A stretch of DNA of 64,000 nucleotides, taken from Actinomycetes bacterium. Its GTDB lineage: Bacteria; Actinomycetota; Acidimicrobiia; Acidimicrobiales; Microtrichaceae. Below are positions 36,913-46,019 of the stretch, piece by piece. How positions within the stretch are numbered: position 1 is the stretch's first letter; the number at the start of each line of letters is the position of its first letter. The notes beneath the pieces were generated by a model. The model ran no database searches, was not told the DNA's origin, and saw only the letters and a program-made list of their open reading frames with translations. Where the stretch lies: assembly GCA_024222295.1 (NCBI GenBank), contig JAAEPF010000034.1, positions 124,001-188,000 on the forward strand, read 5' to 3'. A program made the position numbers and the translations under genes.

Positions 36913-37539
36913 ATGGTTGATCTGGCCGACACCGAGGAACCGGACGAATCCGATGAGCCGGCGGACGGCCGGGTCGCCCGCCGGGAGCGCAACCGGAATG
37001 CGGTGCTGGACGTCGTGCTCGAGATGTTCGGGGAGGACTCGATGTTCCCCACCATCGAGCAGGCGTCCAGGCGATCGGGTCTTTCGCTGAGATCCTTGTA
37101 CCGGTACTTCGCAGATCCGGGCGAGTTGGTGGACTCCGCCATCAAGCGTCATCAGGAAACCACCGGAGGCCTGTTCCACCTGTCGGCCATCGGTCAGGGT
37201 CCTCTCGAACATCGGATCGCTGAGTTCGTGAAGATGAGGATCCGTGGCTACGAGGTTGTGGGAGCGGTGTACCGCGCGTCAGTTCACAATGCCGGCCGAC
37301 ACCAGCGGGTGCGCGATGACCTTGCCATGAATCGTCGCCGCATGCGCGAGCAGTTCGACAAGCAGTTCAAGCCTGAACTGGCCGAGCTTCGGGGGCAGGA
37401 CCGTGAGGCGGTGGCTTCGGCGGGTGATGTGCTGACACAGTTGGACACCATCGACTTGCTCCGGCGGGACCGCCGGATGACTGCCGTCGAGACCGAACGC
37501 ACGCTGGTCACAGGCCTCGGCGCCATCCTTCACACGTAG
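36913..37539 (+). CDS. TetR/AcrR family regulator
   Basis: A 208-residue repressor-type protein. An acidic N-terminal tail (~1-20) precedes the HTH ('NAVLDVVLEMFGED...SRRSGLSLRSLYRYFADPGELV'). The C-terminal ligand domain is helical and variable. TACTGT lies 8 nt before the ATG, so it is probably leaderless. Position downstream of the SDR-dehalogenase pair makes it the best local candidate to bind the motif copies at 27.5 and 34.9 kb. Confidence 0.87.
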   Translation: MVDLADTEEPDESDEPADGRVARRERNRNAVLDVVLEMFGEDSMFPTIEQASRRSGLSLRSLYRYFADPGELVDSAIKRHQETTGGLFHLSAIGQGPLEHRIAEFVKMRIRGYEVVGAVYRASVHNAGRHQRVRDDLAMNRRRMREQFDKQFKPELAELRGQDREAVASAGDVLTQLDTIDLLRRDRRMTAVETERTLVTGLGAILHT

Positions 37540-37549
37540 GGTCGGAGGT

Positions 37550-39235
37550 TCAGCTCGAGATCCACACCCCGCTGAGCGGATGCCCCCCGGAGAGCTCCTC
37601 CGACGGTTCTGACCCGTCCGGCATCCTCGGCCCCAGCACCCCACGGACCTCGGGGCCGGTGGCAACATTCCATGTGACCCATTCCTGCCACAGTCCGTAC
37701 GCCTCGCTTCCGAACCGTTCGTTGATCTGCTGGTAGGCGGCCCGGCGCTCCTGCGGGTCACCGGATGTGCGCCCGGTGTCGAGCAGGGCGCTGATCTCGG
37801 GGTCCCGGATGCGGGCGAGGTTCAAGCGGGAGTCCGTCTGCCACTGGACGTAGTTGGTGTCCGGCTCGCAGCCGCCGTGGCGACGCCACAGCACGGCGTC
37901 GAAGTCGCCGCCAATGACCGTGCTTATCAAGGCCGCCTGCTCGACGCCCTGGACCTGCACATCGATGTCGGCCTCGTCCCACATCGACTGCAGGAGCTGG
38001 ACATCCTGTGAGTTCTCGGAGTCGGCTCCGTAGACGTAGGTGAAGCTGAGTTGCTCACCCGTCGCTTCCTCGTAGGCCGCGGCATGGCGTGCCGACTGCT
38101 CGAGGTCGAAGTCCGGGTAGCCGGTGTCATCGAGGTGGCCGATGCTGCCTGGTCCGAACGGCCCCGAAGCCATCTCGACACTTCCGTTGTAGCGCACCTC
38201 GTTGAATCGATCCCGGTCGATTGCGTGAGCTGCAGCGAGACGCGCGTCACGGTTGTCGAACGGGGGCTTCGACGTGTTCAGTAGGGAATACCTCACCTCC
38301 GGGCACTCCTCGGAGCGGACCAGAGCGATGGTTCCGGACTCCGCGTCAGCTTCCCAGAGCTCACCCACCGTTGCGGCTGCGGAGTGGGCGAGGTCTACGT
38401 CGCCCGCTGCGACGGCATTGGACCGGGCGGATGCGTCAACAATGGGCCTGAACACGACTCGGTCGAGGAAGGGCAGCTGGTTGCCGTCCTCGTCGGATCT
38501 CCAGTAGTCCGGGTTGCGGACTGCTGTCAGCTGGTCGTTGGGGACCCACTCCTCCAACATGAACGGGCCGGTACCGATCAGGTTCCGATCACATGTCTCG
38601 GTATCGTCCAGCTGGGCCTGAGCCATCACTCCGGCCTGCCCGCCGGAGTACAGCGCCGCCGGAAGTGCTGGCCACGGGATGCTCGTCGTGACCTGAACGG
38701 TCGAGTCGTCCACCACCTCGACGCTCTCGATGGGCTCGAGAACGAAGCGCGTCAGCAGTGGCGTCCTGGTTGGGTAGGCGCCCGTGAAGGCGTCCAGGTT
38801 GTTCTTCACCACCTGAGGGGTGAGTGGTGATCCGTCATGGAAGACGACCCCCTCGGGAAGGGTGATGGTCCACTGCGTGAAGTCTCCGTTGGGCTCGATC
38901 GACTCGGCGAGGAAGGGTACGAACTCTCCATCAGCGTTGGGCGCAGTGAGTGTGTCGTAGATGGACTTGGCTACCTGGAGCCCCGAGATGGCCAGCTGGG
39001 CCTCGGGCAGGCACCAGCCGCCCGATGTCTCGGCCTCGAGGCCGTAGGTCGCCGAACCTCCGTACTGCGGGTCGCCCGGATCAGTGGTCTCGTCGGCTCC
39101 CGAGGCCGCCGGTTCGTCTCCGTTCCCGCATGCCGTGGCAAGCATCACGAGTGATGCGAGCAGGGGCACAACGAGCGGTCTCGCACGCGAACGCGGAGTG
39201 CTGCCGGCGCTGGAGCCTGTGTTCCTGTCGGACAC
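37550..39235 (-). CDS. ABC transporter substrate-binding lipoprotein, peptide/nickel type (family 5)
   Basis: A 561-residue SBP_bac_5 protein: signal peptide with lipobox 'LATACGN' (Cys ~36), 'GGSATYGLEAET', 'LAESIEPNGDFTQWTITLPE' and 'VVFHDGSPLTPQVVKNNLD', 'LIGTGPFMLEEW', 'RDARLAAAHAIDRDRFNEV'. It captures peptides or other solutes outside the membrane. No permease or ATPase genes are adjacent, so it is an orphan component here. GTG at 39235 is chosen because AAGGGGGTGA lies 5 nt upstream; an in-frame ATG exists at 39274. Divergent from the arylsulfatase gene. Confidence 0.9.
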   Translation of the reverse strand: MSDRNTGSSAGSTPRSRARPLVVPLLASLVMLATACGNGDEPAASGADETTDPGDPQYGGSATYGLEAETSGGWCLPEAQLAISGLQVAKSIYDTLTAPNADGEFVPFLAESIEPNGDFTQWTITLPEGVVFHDGSPLTPQVVKNNLDAFTGAYPTRTPLLTRFVLEPIESVEVVDDSTVQVTTSIPWPALPAALYSGGQAGVMAQAQLDDTETCDRNLIGTGPFMLEEWVPNDQLTAVRNPDYWRSDEDGNQLPFLDRVVFRPIVDASARSNAVAAGDVDLAHSAAATVGELWEADAESGTIALVRSEECPEVRYSLLNTSKPPFDNRDARLAAAHAIDRDRFNEVRYNGSVEMASGPFGPGSIGHLDDTGYPDFDLEQSARHAAAYEEATGEQLSFTYVYGADSENSQDVQLLQSMWDEADIDVQVQGVEQAALISTVIGGDFDAVLWRRHGGCEPDTNYVQWQTDSRLNLARIRDPEISALLDTGRTSGDPQERRAAYQQINERFGSEAYGLWQEWVTWNVATGPEVRGVLGPRMPDGSEPSEELSGGHPLSGVWISS

Positions 39236-39300
39236 CTCGTTCACCCCCTTGTCGTCGGCGGCATCGTCCCGCATGCTCGGGCCGGCCCCCTCGACGACAA

Positions 39301-39330
39301 TATGCCATCTATACTAGCAGTAGTTGTTCG
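39301..39330. promoter_or_regulatory. Intergenic motif copy D (weak) between binding-protein and sulfatase genes
   Basis: TATGCCATCTATACTAGCAG followed by TAGTTGTTCG. It shares ACTAGCA...TTGTT and TGC.CAT with copies A and B, with small insertions, and contains ACTA-N4-TAGT. It lies about 90 bp upstream of the sulfatase ATG and 65 bp upstream of the SBP start. Confidence 0.4.
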
Positions 39331-39418
39331 GTTGCGGCGAGGGTCGGTTGCGGCGAGGGTTGCAGGGTCAGGTTCCGCACACGGGGACGGTCCCCCCAGA
39401 CACGAGAGGGTTGCGAGG

Positions 39419-41707
39419 ATGGCTACCAGGATCGCCGGTCGCGAGTGGTTCGAGGGGCGGACCGGACGGACGCTGGAGGAGTCCGATCCATTCTTCAAAC
39501 CGGTCGACCACCCGGGTGACGGGGCGCCGAACGTGTTGGTGGTCCTCTACGACGACCTCGGCTTCAGCCACTTCAACTGCTTCGGCTCCACGCTGAACAC
39601 GCCAAACGCGGACCGGCTCGCAGCCGGGGGTGTGCGGTTCACGAACTTCCACGTCACGCCGTTGTGCTCGCCGACGCGTGCCTCGTTGCTGACGGGCCGG
39701 AACCACCATACGGTGGGCATGCGCGCGGTGGGCAACATGCAGTCGGGCTTCCCGTCCCAGACCGGCGAGGTGACCCACAACGCGGCGACGATGGCGGAGG
39801 TGTTGCGCGCCGAGGGGTATGGCACGTGGGCGGTGGGCAAGTGGCACTTGGTGAACATGGAGGATGCCTCGGCTGCGGGCCCGTTCGACCAGTGGCCAAC
39901 CCAGCGGGGCTTCGACCGGTTCTATGGGTTCCTGCAGGGTGAGACCGACCAGTTCCATCCCGAGCTCACCTACGACCAGCACCACGTCGACCCACCTGCC
40001 ACGGCGGAGGAGGGCTACCACCTGACCGAGGACCTGATGGACCGGGCGATCGGATTCATCCGGGACTCCAAGTCGGTGCGGCCGGACCGACCCTTCTTCG
40101 GCTACGTGTCCCTCGGTGCGATGCACGCACCCCACCAGGCTCCCGAGGAGTACCTGGCCAAGTACCGGGGGGCGTTCGACGAGGGGTGGGACTCGTTCCG
40201 GGAGCGTTGGTTCGAGCGCCAGCGCGAGATGGGCATCATCCCCGAGGGCACCCAGCTCGCGCCTCGCAATCCCGGCGTGAACGCATGGGCGGACCTCTCG
40301 GAGAACGAGCGCACGCTGTTCGCCCGCTTCCAAGAGGCGTTCGCGGCCTTCCTCGACCACACCGATGCCCAGCTCGGCCGCCTGCTCGACGAGCTCGAAG
40401 CGCTCGGTGAGCTCGACGACACACTCATCCTGCTGACCTCCGACAACGGGGCGTCACAGGAGGGCGGGCCCAATGGCCAGCTGCACGAGATGATGTTCTT
40501 CAACATGCGCTTCGACGCGGCGGACGACATGATGCACGGCCTCGAGGACATCGGTGGGCCTGACTCGCACACCAACTATCCGTGGGGTTGGGCCCAGGCC
40601 GGCAACTGTCCCAACAAGTGGTACAAGCAGAACACCCATGGCGGTGGGGTGCGCTCACCGCTGATCGTCCACTGGCCCGCGGGGATCGAGGCGGAGGGGG
40701 AGCTGCGCCACCAGTTCCACCATGTGATCGACATCGCGCCGACCGTGTACGAGGCGCTCGGCATAACCCCACGCGACACCTACGACGGTCATGAGCAGAT
40801 CCCGATCGCAGGCACGCCGATGTCGTACGCGCTCGAGGACGCCTCGGCGCCGACCACACGCAACCTGCAGTACTTCGAGATGATGGGGCACCGCGGGATC
40901 GTCGAGGACGGCTGGAAGGCAGTCACGCGTCGCGACCTGTTCAACGCGCCGGCCGACGCCGACGCCGACGTCTGGGAGCTGTACTACCTGCCGGATGACT
41001 TCTCGGAGTGCAACGACCTCGCGTCGGAGCATCGCGACAAGGTCGCCCACCTGATCGAGTTGTGGTGGGAGGAGATGGAGCGCCATGGCGGACTCCCATT
41101 CGACCTGCGCACACTCGAGCTGTTCAGCACACCCCACCGCCCACACACCCCACACCAAAGCCACCGCTACCGCTACCTGCCACCGATCTCACACCTGCCT
41201 GCCGAGGTCGCTCCCGCGGTTGCGGGCCGGTCCTGGACCATGACCGCCACCGTGTCACGGGACCCCGGTGATGACGGCGTGCTGTTCACCACCGGCACCC
41301 AGAACTCGGGGTACGCGTTCTTCGTCAAGGACGACCGGCTCTGCTTCGACTACAACGCCTTCGGTGACCACACCCTCGTCGTGTCCGACATCGACCTGCC
41401 AACGGACGCAACCGAGCTCACGGTTCGCTTCGACCGCACCGGCCGCCGCACCGGGTCCGTGGAGCTGCGCATCGGCGACGAGCGGCACGGCTACTCCGAG
41501 ATCCCCTGGATCATGAGAATGATGTCCTCTGTGGGCGCGGACGTGGGCAGGGGCACCAACTCGGCGGTCAGCACCGAGTACACCGGGCGCTTTCCCTTCA
41601 GGGGAACCCTGCACGAGCTCACCGTGGATGTCGACAGGACGCGTTCGGAGCGCGAGCGCGAGGCCAACGCGCGGGCCCGCTACGACGCCGAGATCTCCAG
41701 GCAATAG
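39419..41707 (+). CDS. Arylsulfatase (type I) with C-terminal beta domain
   Basis: A 762-residue sulfatase paralogous to the 15381-17744 gene. Motifs: 'LYDDLGFSHFN' (D45, D46), formylglycine site CSPTR at 83-87 followed by 'LLTGRNHHTVGM', 'TSDNGAS' metal ligands and 'FHHVIDIAPTVYEALG'. The last ~170 residues form a LamG-like region ('GYAFFVKDDRLCFDYN'). No signal peptide. ATG 39419 (MATRIAGREW) is used because upstream in-frame sequence is low-complexity and Arg-rich. It may release sulfate from aryl or alkyl esters taken up by the cell. Confidence 0.94.
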   Translation: MATRIAGREWFEGRTGRTLEESDPFFKPVDHPGDGAPNVLVVLYDDLGFSHFNCFGSTLNTPNADRLAAGGVRFTNFHVTPLCSPTRASLLTGRNHHTVGMRAVGNMQSGFPSQTGEVTHNAATMAEVLRAEGYGTWAVGKWHLVNMEDASAAGPFDQWPTQRGFDRFYGFLQGETDQFHPELTYDQHHVDPPATAEEGYHLTEDLMDRAIGFIRDSKSVRPDRPFFGYVSLGAMHAPHQAPEEYLAKYRGAFDEGWDSFRERWFERQREMGIIPEGTQLAPRNPGVNAWADLSENERTLFARFQEAFAAFLDHTDAQLGRLLDELEALGELDDTLILLTSDNGASQEGGPNGQLHEMMFFNMRFDAADDMMHGLEDIGGPDSHTNYPWGWAQAGNCPNKWYKQNTHGGGVRSPLIVHWPAGIEAEGELRHQFHHVIDIAPTVYEALGITPRDTYDGHEQIPIAGTPMSYALEDASAPTTRNLQYFEMMGHRGIVEDGWKAVTRRDLFNAPADADADVWELYYLPDDFSECNDLASEHRDKVAHLIELWWEEMERHGGLPFDLRTLELFSTPHRPHTPHQSHRYRYLPPISHLPAEVAPAVAGRSWTMTATVSRDPGDDGVLFTTGTQNSGYAFFVKDDRLCFDYNAFGDHTLVVSDIDLPTDATELTVRFDRTGRRTGSVELRIGDERHGYSEIPWIMRMMSSVGADVGRGTNSAVSTEYTGRFPFRGTLHELTVDVDRTRSEREREANARARYDAEISRQ

Positions 41708-41850
41708 CGCCGAGATCCTCATCGCGACCGGCTCTGCGACGCGGCATCGCCGGAAGGCGTCGGCCGCTCCACAGTCCGCAGAGCGCCGACCGCTCTGCGC
41801 GAGCAGCCAGGCGGCTGACTGTCGCCGTTCCGCTGGCTAGGTTGCGACCG

Positions 41851-43449
41851 ATGTGGAATCGCTGTCTCCTGGGGGTCTTGGTGCCGGTCGCTCTCGTCGC
41901 GTTCATGGCGTTGGCGTGCACCAGCGACGAGGGTGCAGCGACCGACCCGGCGGCGTCGGGTGTCGCTACTCCCACCAAGGAACTCGACGGTCGAGGCGAC
42001 TCGACCACGGCGCAGATCGTCGACCTACGCCCGTTGGGGACCTCTGACGACCGGCGCATCGTCGACGACCTCGGTCGTGAAGTGCTGTTGCGGGGCGCGA
42101 ACCTCAACTCGCTCGGCGAGTACTGGCAGGGCGACCCCGACCACCCGCCGACTGCGCCCGCCACGGATGCAGATTGGGAGGAGATGGCTCGGCGGGGCTT
42201 CTCGGTGGTTCGGCTGATCATCAACTGGTCACGTGTCGAGCCCGAGCGTGGCCGGATCGACCAGGCCTACCTCGACGACGTCGACGCGTACGTGACGGCT
42301 GCGGGCGATCAGGGCATCTACACAGTCATCGACATGCACCAGGATGCCTACTCGGCATTCATCGCCACCGAGGACGCCGCAGAATGCGGCGGTGATCCCA
42401 CCGCTCGGCCCGGCAAGGGCTGGGACGGTGCTCCGGAGTGGGCGACCATCACCGACGATCTCTCCACCTGCGTGACCGGTGACCGCAACTCCGCGCCGGC
42501 GGTGATTGCTGCGTGGAACCACTTCTACGACGACACCGACGGCATCCGTCAGCGATTCGTGGCCTCCTGGGCCGCCATCGCCGAGCGCTTCGCCGGCCGG
42601 GCAGAGGTTGCGGGCTACGACCTGATCAACGAACCCGAAGTGTCCCGTCCCGCCGCCGCACTGCAGCCGCTCTACGAGGGGTTGCTGGCGGAGACGATCG
42701 ACGCGATCCGCTCGGCGGAGGACGGCGCCCCCTTCGCACACCTCATCTTCGTCGAACCGGCCGTACCGGCTGGTGACCCGACTCTCGGCCCCATCATCCC
42801 CGACCCTGCGGCGGCTGGAGTCGAGACCATCGGCATCGTGGCCGCACCCCACAACTACGCCGAGTCGATCGACACGCTCGGACTCACCATCGAGGAGACC
42901 TTCGACCTCTTCCTGGGCGTGTCCGAGGGCCTCGGCGTAGCGACCTGGATCGGCGAGTACGGGTTCTGGGACACAAGTGACGAGACCCTCGCCAAGGTGC
43001 ACCGGTACGCCGCCGCCGAGGACACCCACGCGCTGGGCGGGGCCTGGTGGCAGTGGCGCCAGGTCTGTGGCGACCCCCACCACGTGACGTGGGGTGAACC
43101 GGTCGAGGGTGAGGTGGTGCACCTCAACGTCGTCGGCTGTCCCACCGACGTCGATCTCGGCCCCAACGAGGCTTTCCTGTCGGTGCTCGGACGCGCCTAC
43201 CCGCGGGCCACTCCCGGGCGCATCACAGACCTGGTAAGCGATCCCGACACCGGCGAGTTGACAGTGGAGGCCGCCGGCGCGCCGGTCGGCGTCGAGGTCG
43301 TCGTATGGACACCTACGGGCTCAGACACCCACGCCGTCTCGACCGCTGGACTGGAATCGTTGACCGAACATGGCGTGGACGGTGGGCGCATCGTCATCGC
43401 CACCACCGTTGCACCCGACTGGAGACTCGAAATCGCCCCGGCGGAATGA
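41851..43449 (+). CDS. GH5 endoglycosylceramidase-like lipoprotein
   Basis: A 532-residue glycoside hydrolase family 5 protein anchored by an N-terminal lipobox ('MALACTSD', Cys ~23). 'LRGANLNSLGEYWQGD', 'FSVVRLIINWSRVEPERG', acid/base in 'GYDLINEPE' and nucleophile in 'WIGEYGFWD' match the EGCase subgroup, which cleaves glycan-ceramide or related steryl-glucoside bonds. A C-terminal beta-sandwich (~445-532) follows the barrel. TAGGTT is 7 nt upstream of the ATG, suggesting a leaderless mRNA; TTG 41842 is an alternative start. Confidence 0.9.
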   Translation: MWNRCLLGVLVPVALVAFMALACTSDEGAATDPAASGVATPTKELDGRGDSTTAQIVDLRPLGTSDDRRIVDDLGREVLLRGANLNSLGEYWQGDPDHPPTAPATDADWEEMARRGFSVVRLIINWSRVEPERGRIDQAYLDDVDAYVTAAGDQGIYTVIDMHQDAYSAFIATEDAAECGGDPTARPGKGWDGAPEWATITDDLSTCVTGDRNSAPAVIAAWNHFYDDTDGIRQRFVASWAAIAERFAGRAEVAGYDLINEPEVSRPAAALQPLYEGLLAETIDAIRSAEDGAPFAHLIFVEPAVPAGDPTLGPIIPDPAAAGVETIGIVAAPHNYAESIDTLGLTIEETFDLFLGVSEGLGVATWIGEYGFWDTSDETLAKVHRYAAAEDTHALGGAWWQWRQVCGDPHHVTWGEPVEGEVVHLNVVGCPTDVDLGPNEAFLSVLGRAYPRATPGRITDLVSDPDTGELTVEAAGAPVGVEVVVWTPTGSDTHAVSTAGLESLTEHGVDGGRIVIATTVAPDWRLEIAPAE

Positions 43450-43609
43450 CGGGAGTTGTCCTGTCATGCGATTCCGGCGTGGGCTGGATCAGACCTCGGC
43501 GACGGGTATGGCGCCGGATGGCCTCATCGGACCCGCCGTTCTCATTCTGGCTACTCGGCTTCTTCACCCATCTATCGGCACGCCACCCGCACGCGAGGGA
43601 TGTCGAATG

Positions 43610-44464
43610 TCAGGGCTCTGGGGTCCTTTGCGTCCGATCTCTCAGGTGGGTGACCACGAGTTCGGTGAGCCTCTCGGGTTCGGCCTGCAGGATCGGCTGG
43701 TGGGCATCCTCGACGATCTCGAGCCAGTACGGTCCGGTCACCCAGTTGGCGTTGGCGTCCACCGATGATCTCGAGACGTTCTCAGAGCCGGGTGGCCAGA
43801 TGAAGGTCGTCGGCACCTCGACGGGGTCGAGGTCCTCACCGGCCCACAAAGGAATGGCCCGGTACCAGTTGTAGACGGCCCGCAGCGCCTCGTCGCTATC
43901 GAGGGCACGACGGTAGGGCTCGCTCTCCTCGGGGGGCACTGCCTGCACCTGGAGCATCCTGTCGAACATCGCACGTTCGTTTCCCTCCCTGGCTGCCTCG
44001 CGGAAGTACGAGAATCGATCGCCCTGGTCCTCCGCGTTGCTCGTCGACGCAGCCATCGCCTCCTTGATCGCGCCCGGATGGGGAATGTTGATGCCCACCA
44101 ATGACCGGACCCGATGCGGGTGTTTCGCCGCGAGGCCCCAGGCGATGCTCGACCCGATGCTGGTGCCCATCAGGTGGAACCGGGCGCCGGGACCCGCCAG
44201 GGCATCTGCAATTGCGAGTGTGTCAGCGATGTATTCGTCGAGGTGGTACGCCTCCACGCCCGCCGGGCGGGCGCCCTCACAGAATCCCCGAAGGTCGTGG
44301 GCCACCACACGGAAGCCCATCTCGGCCATCGGTGGGATCTGGTGATGCCATTCCCAGCTGTTACGGGGCAGCCCGTGCAACAGCAGTACCAGCGGACCGC
44401 TCTCTGGCCCGGCCGCCAAGGCCGTGAACCTCATCCCGCGCGCATCGATCCCGATCTGTTCCAT
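43610..44464 (-). CDS. Alpha/beta hydrolase (epoxide-hydrolase-like)
   Basis: A 284-residue hydrolase: 'LLLHGLPRNSWEWHHQI' oxyanion segment, 'VVAHDLRGFCEGARP', nucleophile elbow 'LMGTSIGSSIAW' (Ser) and catalytic His in 'VEDAHQPILQ'. Ser rather than Asp at the elbow argues for esterase/C-C-hydrolase-type chemistry despite epoxide-hydrolase-like loops. Its 5' end has a truncated duplicate at 23620-23685. Divergent from the His-rich small protein; the two start codons are only 14 bp apart. Confidence 0.88.
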   Translation of the reverse strand: MEQIGIDARGMRFTALAAGPESGPLVLLLHGLPRNSWEWHHQIPPMAEMGFRVVAHDLRGFCEGARPAGVEAYHLDEYIADTLAIADALAGPGARFHLMGTSIGSSIAWGLAAKHPHRVRSLVGINIPHPGAIKEAMAASTSNAEDQGDRFSYFREAAREGNERAMFDRMLQVQAVPPEESEPYRRALDSDEALRAVYNWYRAIPLWAGEDLDPVEVPTTFIWPPGSENVSRSSVDANANWVTGPYWLEIVEDAHQPILQAEPERLTELVVTHLRDRTQRTPEP

Positions 44465-44501
44465 GGAGATAGTCCTACATGGCCCAGGGCCACGTCATGC
44501 A
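44463..44501 (+). repeat. ~39-bp segment with a second copy at 21546-21584
   Basis: 33 of 39 positions match 21546-21584; a diverged relative lies at 23684. Here it covers the boundary between the hydrolase start (on the other strand) and the start of the His-rich protein gene. Confidence 0.55.
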
Positions 44502-44760
44502 AGTGGCGCAGTCAGGCATGATGGCAGGCTACGAAGCGACCGTCGCCCAGGTCCCGCAGAGACTCACACAGGCTGCGGAGATCATCGATGCTCTCTCCAC
44601 CCTGGCCGCAGTACTTTTCGAGGACCAGCACCTCTGCCTGTGGACCAGCCCTAGCGAGTCGACCTGCGGCCATGTCGCCGTCCAGCACGGTGACCACGTG
44701 GACTACCTGCACGACGGCCACCGTCACGCGGCGCACGGCGACCACTACGACGAGCACTGA
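44479..44760 (+). CDS. Small His-rich metal-associated protein
   Basis: A 93-residue protein (possibly shorter; in-frame ATGs at 44497 and 44518). The C-terminal ~30 residues hold about ten His and several Asp: 'CGHVAVQHGDHVDYLHDGHR' then 'HAAHGDHYDEH'. Small actinobacterial proteins ending in this kind of HGDHxDY...HGDH tail commonly sit beside zinc/cation transport genes; here it is next to a CDF transporter and an ArsR regulator. A zinc-buffering or chaperone role is inferred. Confidence 0.75.
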   Translation: MAQGHVMQVAQSGMMAGYEATVAQVPQRLTQAAEIIDALSTLAAVLFEDQHLCLWTSPSESTCGHVAVQHGDHVDYLHDGHRHAAHGDHYDEH

Positions 44761-44779
44761 CTCCGCAACTGAGGCCGCC

Positions 44780-45457
44780 TCAGGCGCAGCAGGTGTCGGC
44801 GAGTGATTCGGCGCGCCACGTCCGGACCGCTTCGACTGCAGCGAATGCGGCGATGGCGAGTCCGGCCAGCGGGTCCGCCCACCACCAGCCGAGTGCCCAG
44901 TTGGCTCCGATGCCGATGAGCACGACAGCCGAGAGCAGCGCACAGAGGTTGGTCTGTGCGGCGTCCGCCTTGGCGGCGGCCGACCCCAGCAGCGGTGCGA
45001 GGCGGGCCTTCGCCCGGGCCAGCAGCGGCATGACGAGCAGCGACACCGCGGCCAGCGCGAGGCCGATGGTGCTTGCCTCGGGCTTGGTGCCGTTCAGAAG
45101 GTCGGTCGTGGCGTCCACGGCAACGTAGGTCGCGAGCGCGGCGAAGCTCAGCGCGATCGCCTTGGTGGCGCGGGCGTCGGCGGGCTGGGTGCACACGCCA
45201 CGCCGTTCCTGGCGGAGCCGCCAGGTCAGGATGAGCGCTGCGGAGACCTCGATGGCCGAGTCCATTCCGAACCCGACGAGGCTCACCGACCCTGCGACGA
45301 TCCCCGCCGCGAGCGCAACAGCGCCCTCGATGGTGTTCCAGCCGATCGTCGCGATGTTGAGCACCCAGGCCTGGCGGACGGCGCGTTGGCGCACGTCGCG
45401 GATCACGCCGGTCGTCGGCGGAGATAGCTCGATCATGCGTCTCTCAGGCCCGGCCAT
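44780..45457 (-). CDS. CDF-superfamily-like cation transporter
   Basis: A 225-residue membrane protein with about six hydrophobic segments. 'GFGMDSAIEVSAA' matches the DSxxE metal site of cation diffusion facilitators, with a second site in 'NWALGWWWADPLAGL'. It lacks the cytoplasmic C-terminal domain of larger CDFs and ends 'LADTCCA' with two cysteines. Probably exports Zn2+, Cd2+ or a related ion. Start overlaps the regulator gene by 14 nt (ATG 45457) or follows it (45436). Confidence 0.87.
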   Translation of the reverse strand: MAGPERRMIELSPPTTGVIRDVRQRAVRQAWVLNIATIGWNTIEGAVALAAGIVAGSVSLVGFGMDSAIEVSAALILTWRLRQERRGVCTQPADARATKAIALSFAALATYVAVDATTDLLNGTKPEASTIGLALAAVSLLVMPLLARAKARLAPLLGSAAAKADAAQTNLCALLSAVVLIGIGANWALGWWWADPLAGLAIAAFAAVEAVRTWRAESLADTCCA

Positions 45458-45794
45458 CGAGGTCCTCGTGGGCGTGGTCGACGGTGAGCGCCAGTCCGGC
45501 TAGCTCGAGCAGGGCCTGGGCGAGCTCGGGGGAGGCGAGGTCGTAGCGGACCTGTCGGCCCTCGCGTGTGGCGGTCACGAGCCCACATCCGCGTAGGCAG
45601 GTGAGGTGGTTCGAGATGTTGGTCCGTCCGACGCCCAGACGGTCCGCGAGCTCTGCTGGATAGGTGGGGCCGGTTGTCAGCTGCAGCAGGATCTGCCGAC
45701 GGGTGGTGTCGGCCAGGGCGGTCCCGACGCGCTCGAGCGTGTCCAGCTCGTGGGAGTCCTCGATCGAGGCGGTCGTAGGGGAAGCAGTATCCAC
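45444..45794 (-). CDS. ArsR/SmtB-family metal sensor, CmtR-like
   Basis: A 116-residue winged-helix repressor close to mycobacterial CmtR: 'LADTTRRQILLQL', 'YPAELADRLGVGRTNISNHL', 'CLRGCGLVTATREGRQVRY' and 'LALTVDH'. The two recognition-helix cysteines that bind Cd/Pb in CmtR (C-L-R-G-C) are conserved; the third, C-terminal Cys is missing, with His/Glu/Asp there instead, so metal preference may differ. GTG start with TACTAT 6 nt upstream (leaderless). Cotranscribed with the CDF gene. Confidence 0.9.
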   Translation of the reverse strand: MDTASPTTASIEDSHELDTLERVGTALADTTRRQILLQLTTGPTYPAELADRLGVGRTNISNHLTCLRGCGLVTATREGRQVRYDLASPELAQALLELAGLALTVDHAHEDLDGRA

Positions 45795-45800
45795 TCCGGC

Positions 45801-45828
45801 ATAGTACAGCCAATCGTGAATTAACGAT
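45801..45828 (-). promoter_or_regulatory. Promoter and operator of the CmtR-like regulator
   Basis: On the minus strand TACTAT (45801-45806) lies 6 nt before the GTG start. Just upstream, ATCGTGAATTAACGAT (45813-45828) is an inverted repeat ATCGT-N6-ACGAT overlapping the expected -35 region, a plausible autoregulatory ArsR-type operator. Confidence 0.6.
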
Positions 45829-46019
45829 CACGTCAACGTTTGCGAACCTCGGGACCAGGGTGCTGAACCCGGCCAGAAGTGCCCGGACCGTAGCCGGCGA
45901 GGATGCGGGCGATGATCGAAACAGGATCGGTTCGTCTCGGGTTGAGACGGTCGACTGGGCCTTCGACTGGCCGAGCCAGCTTCCCCCAAGCGGCCAACGC
46001 GGAGCCAGCACAGTCGAGC

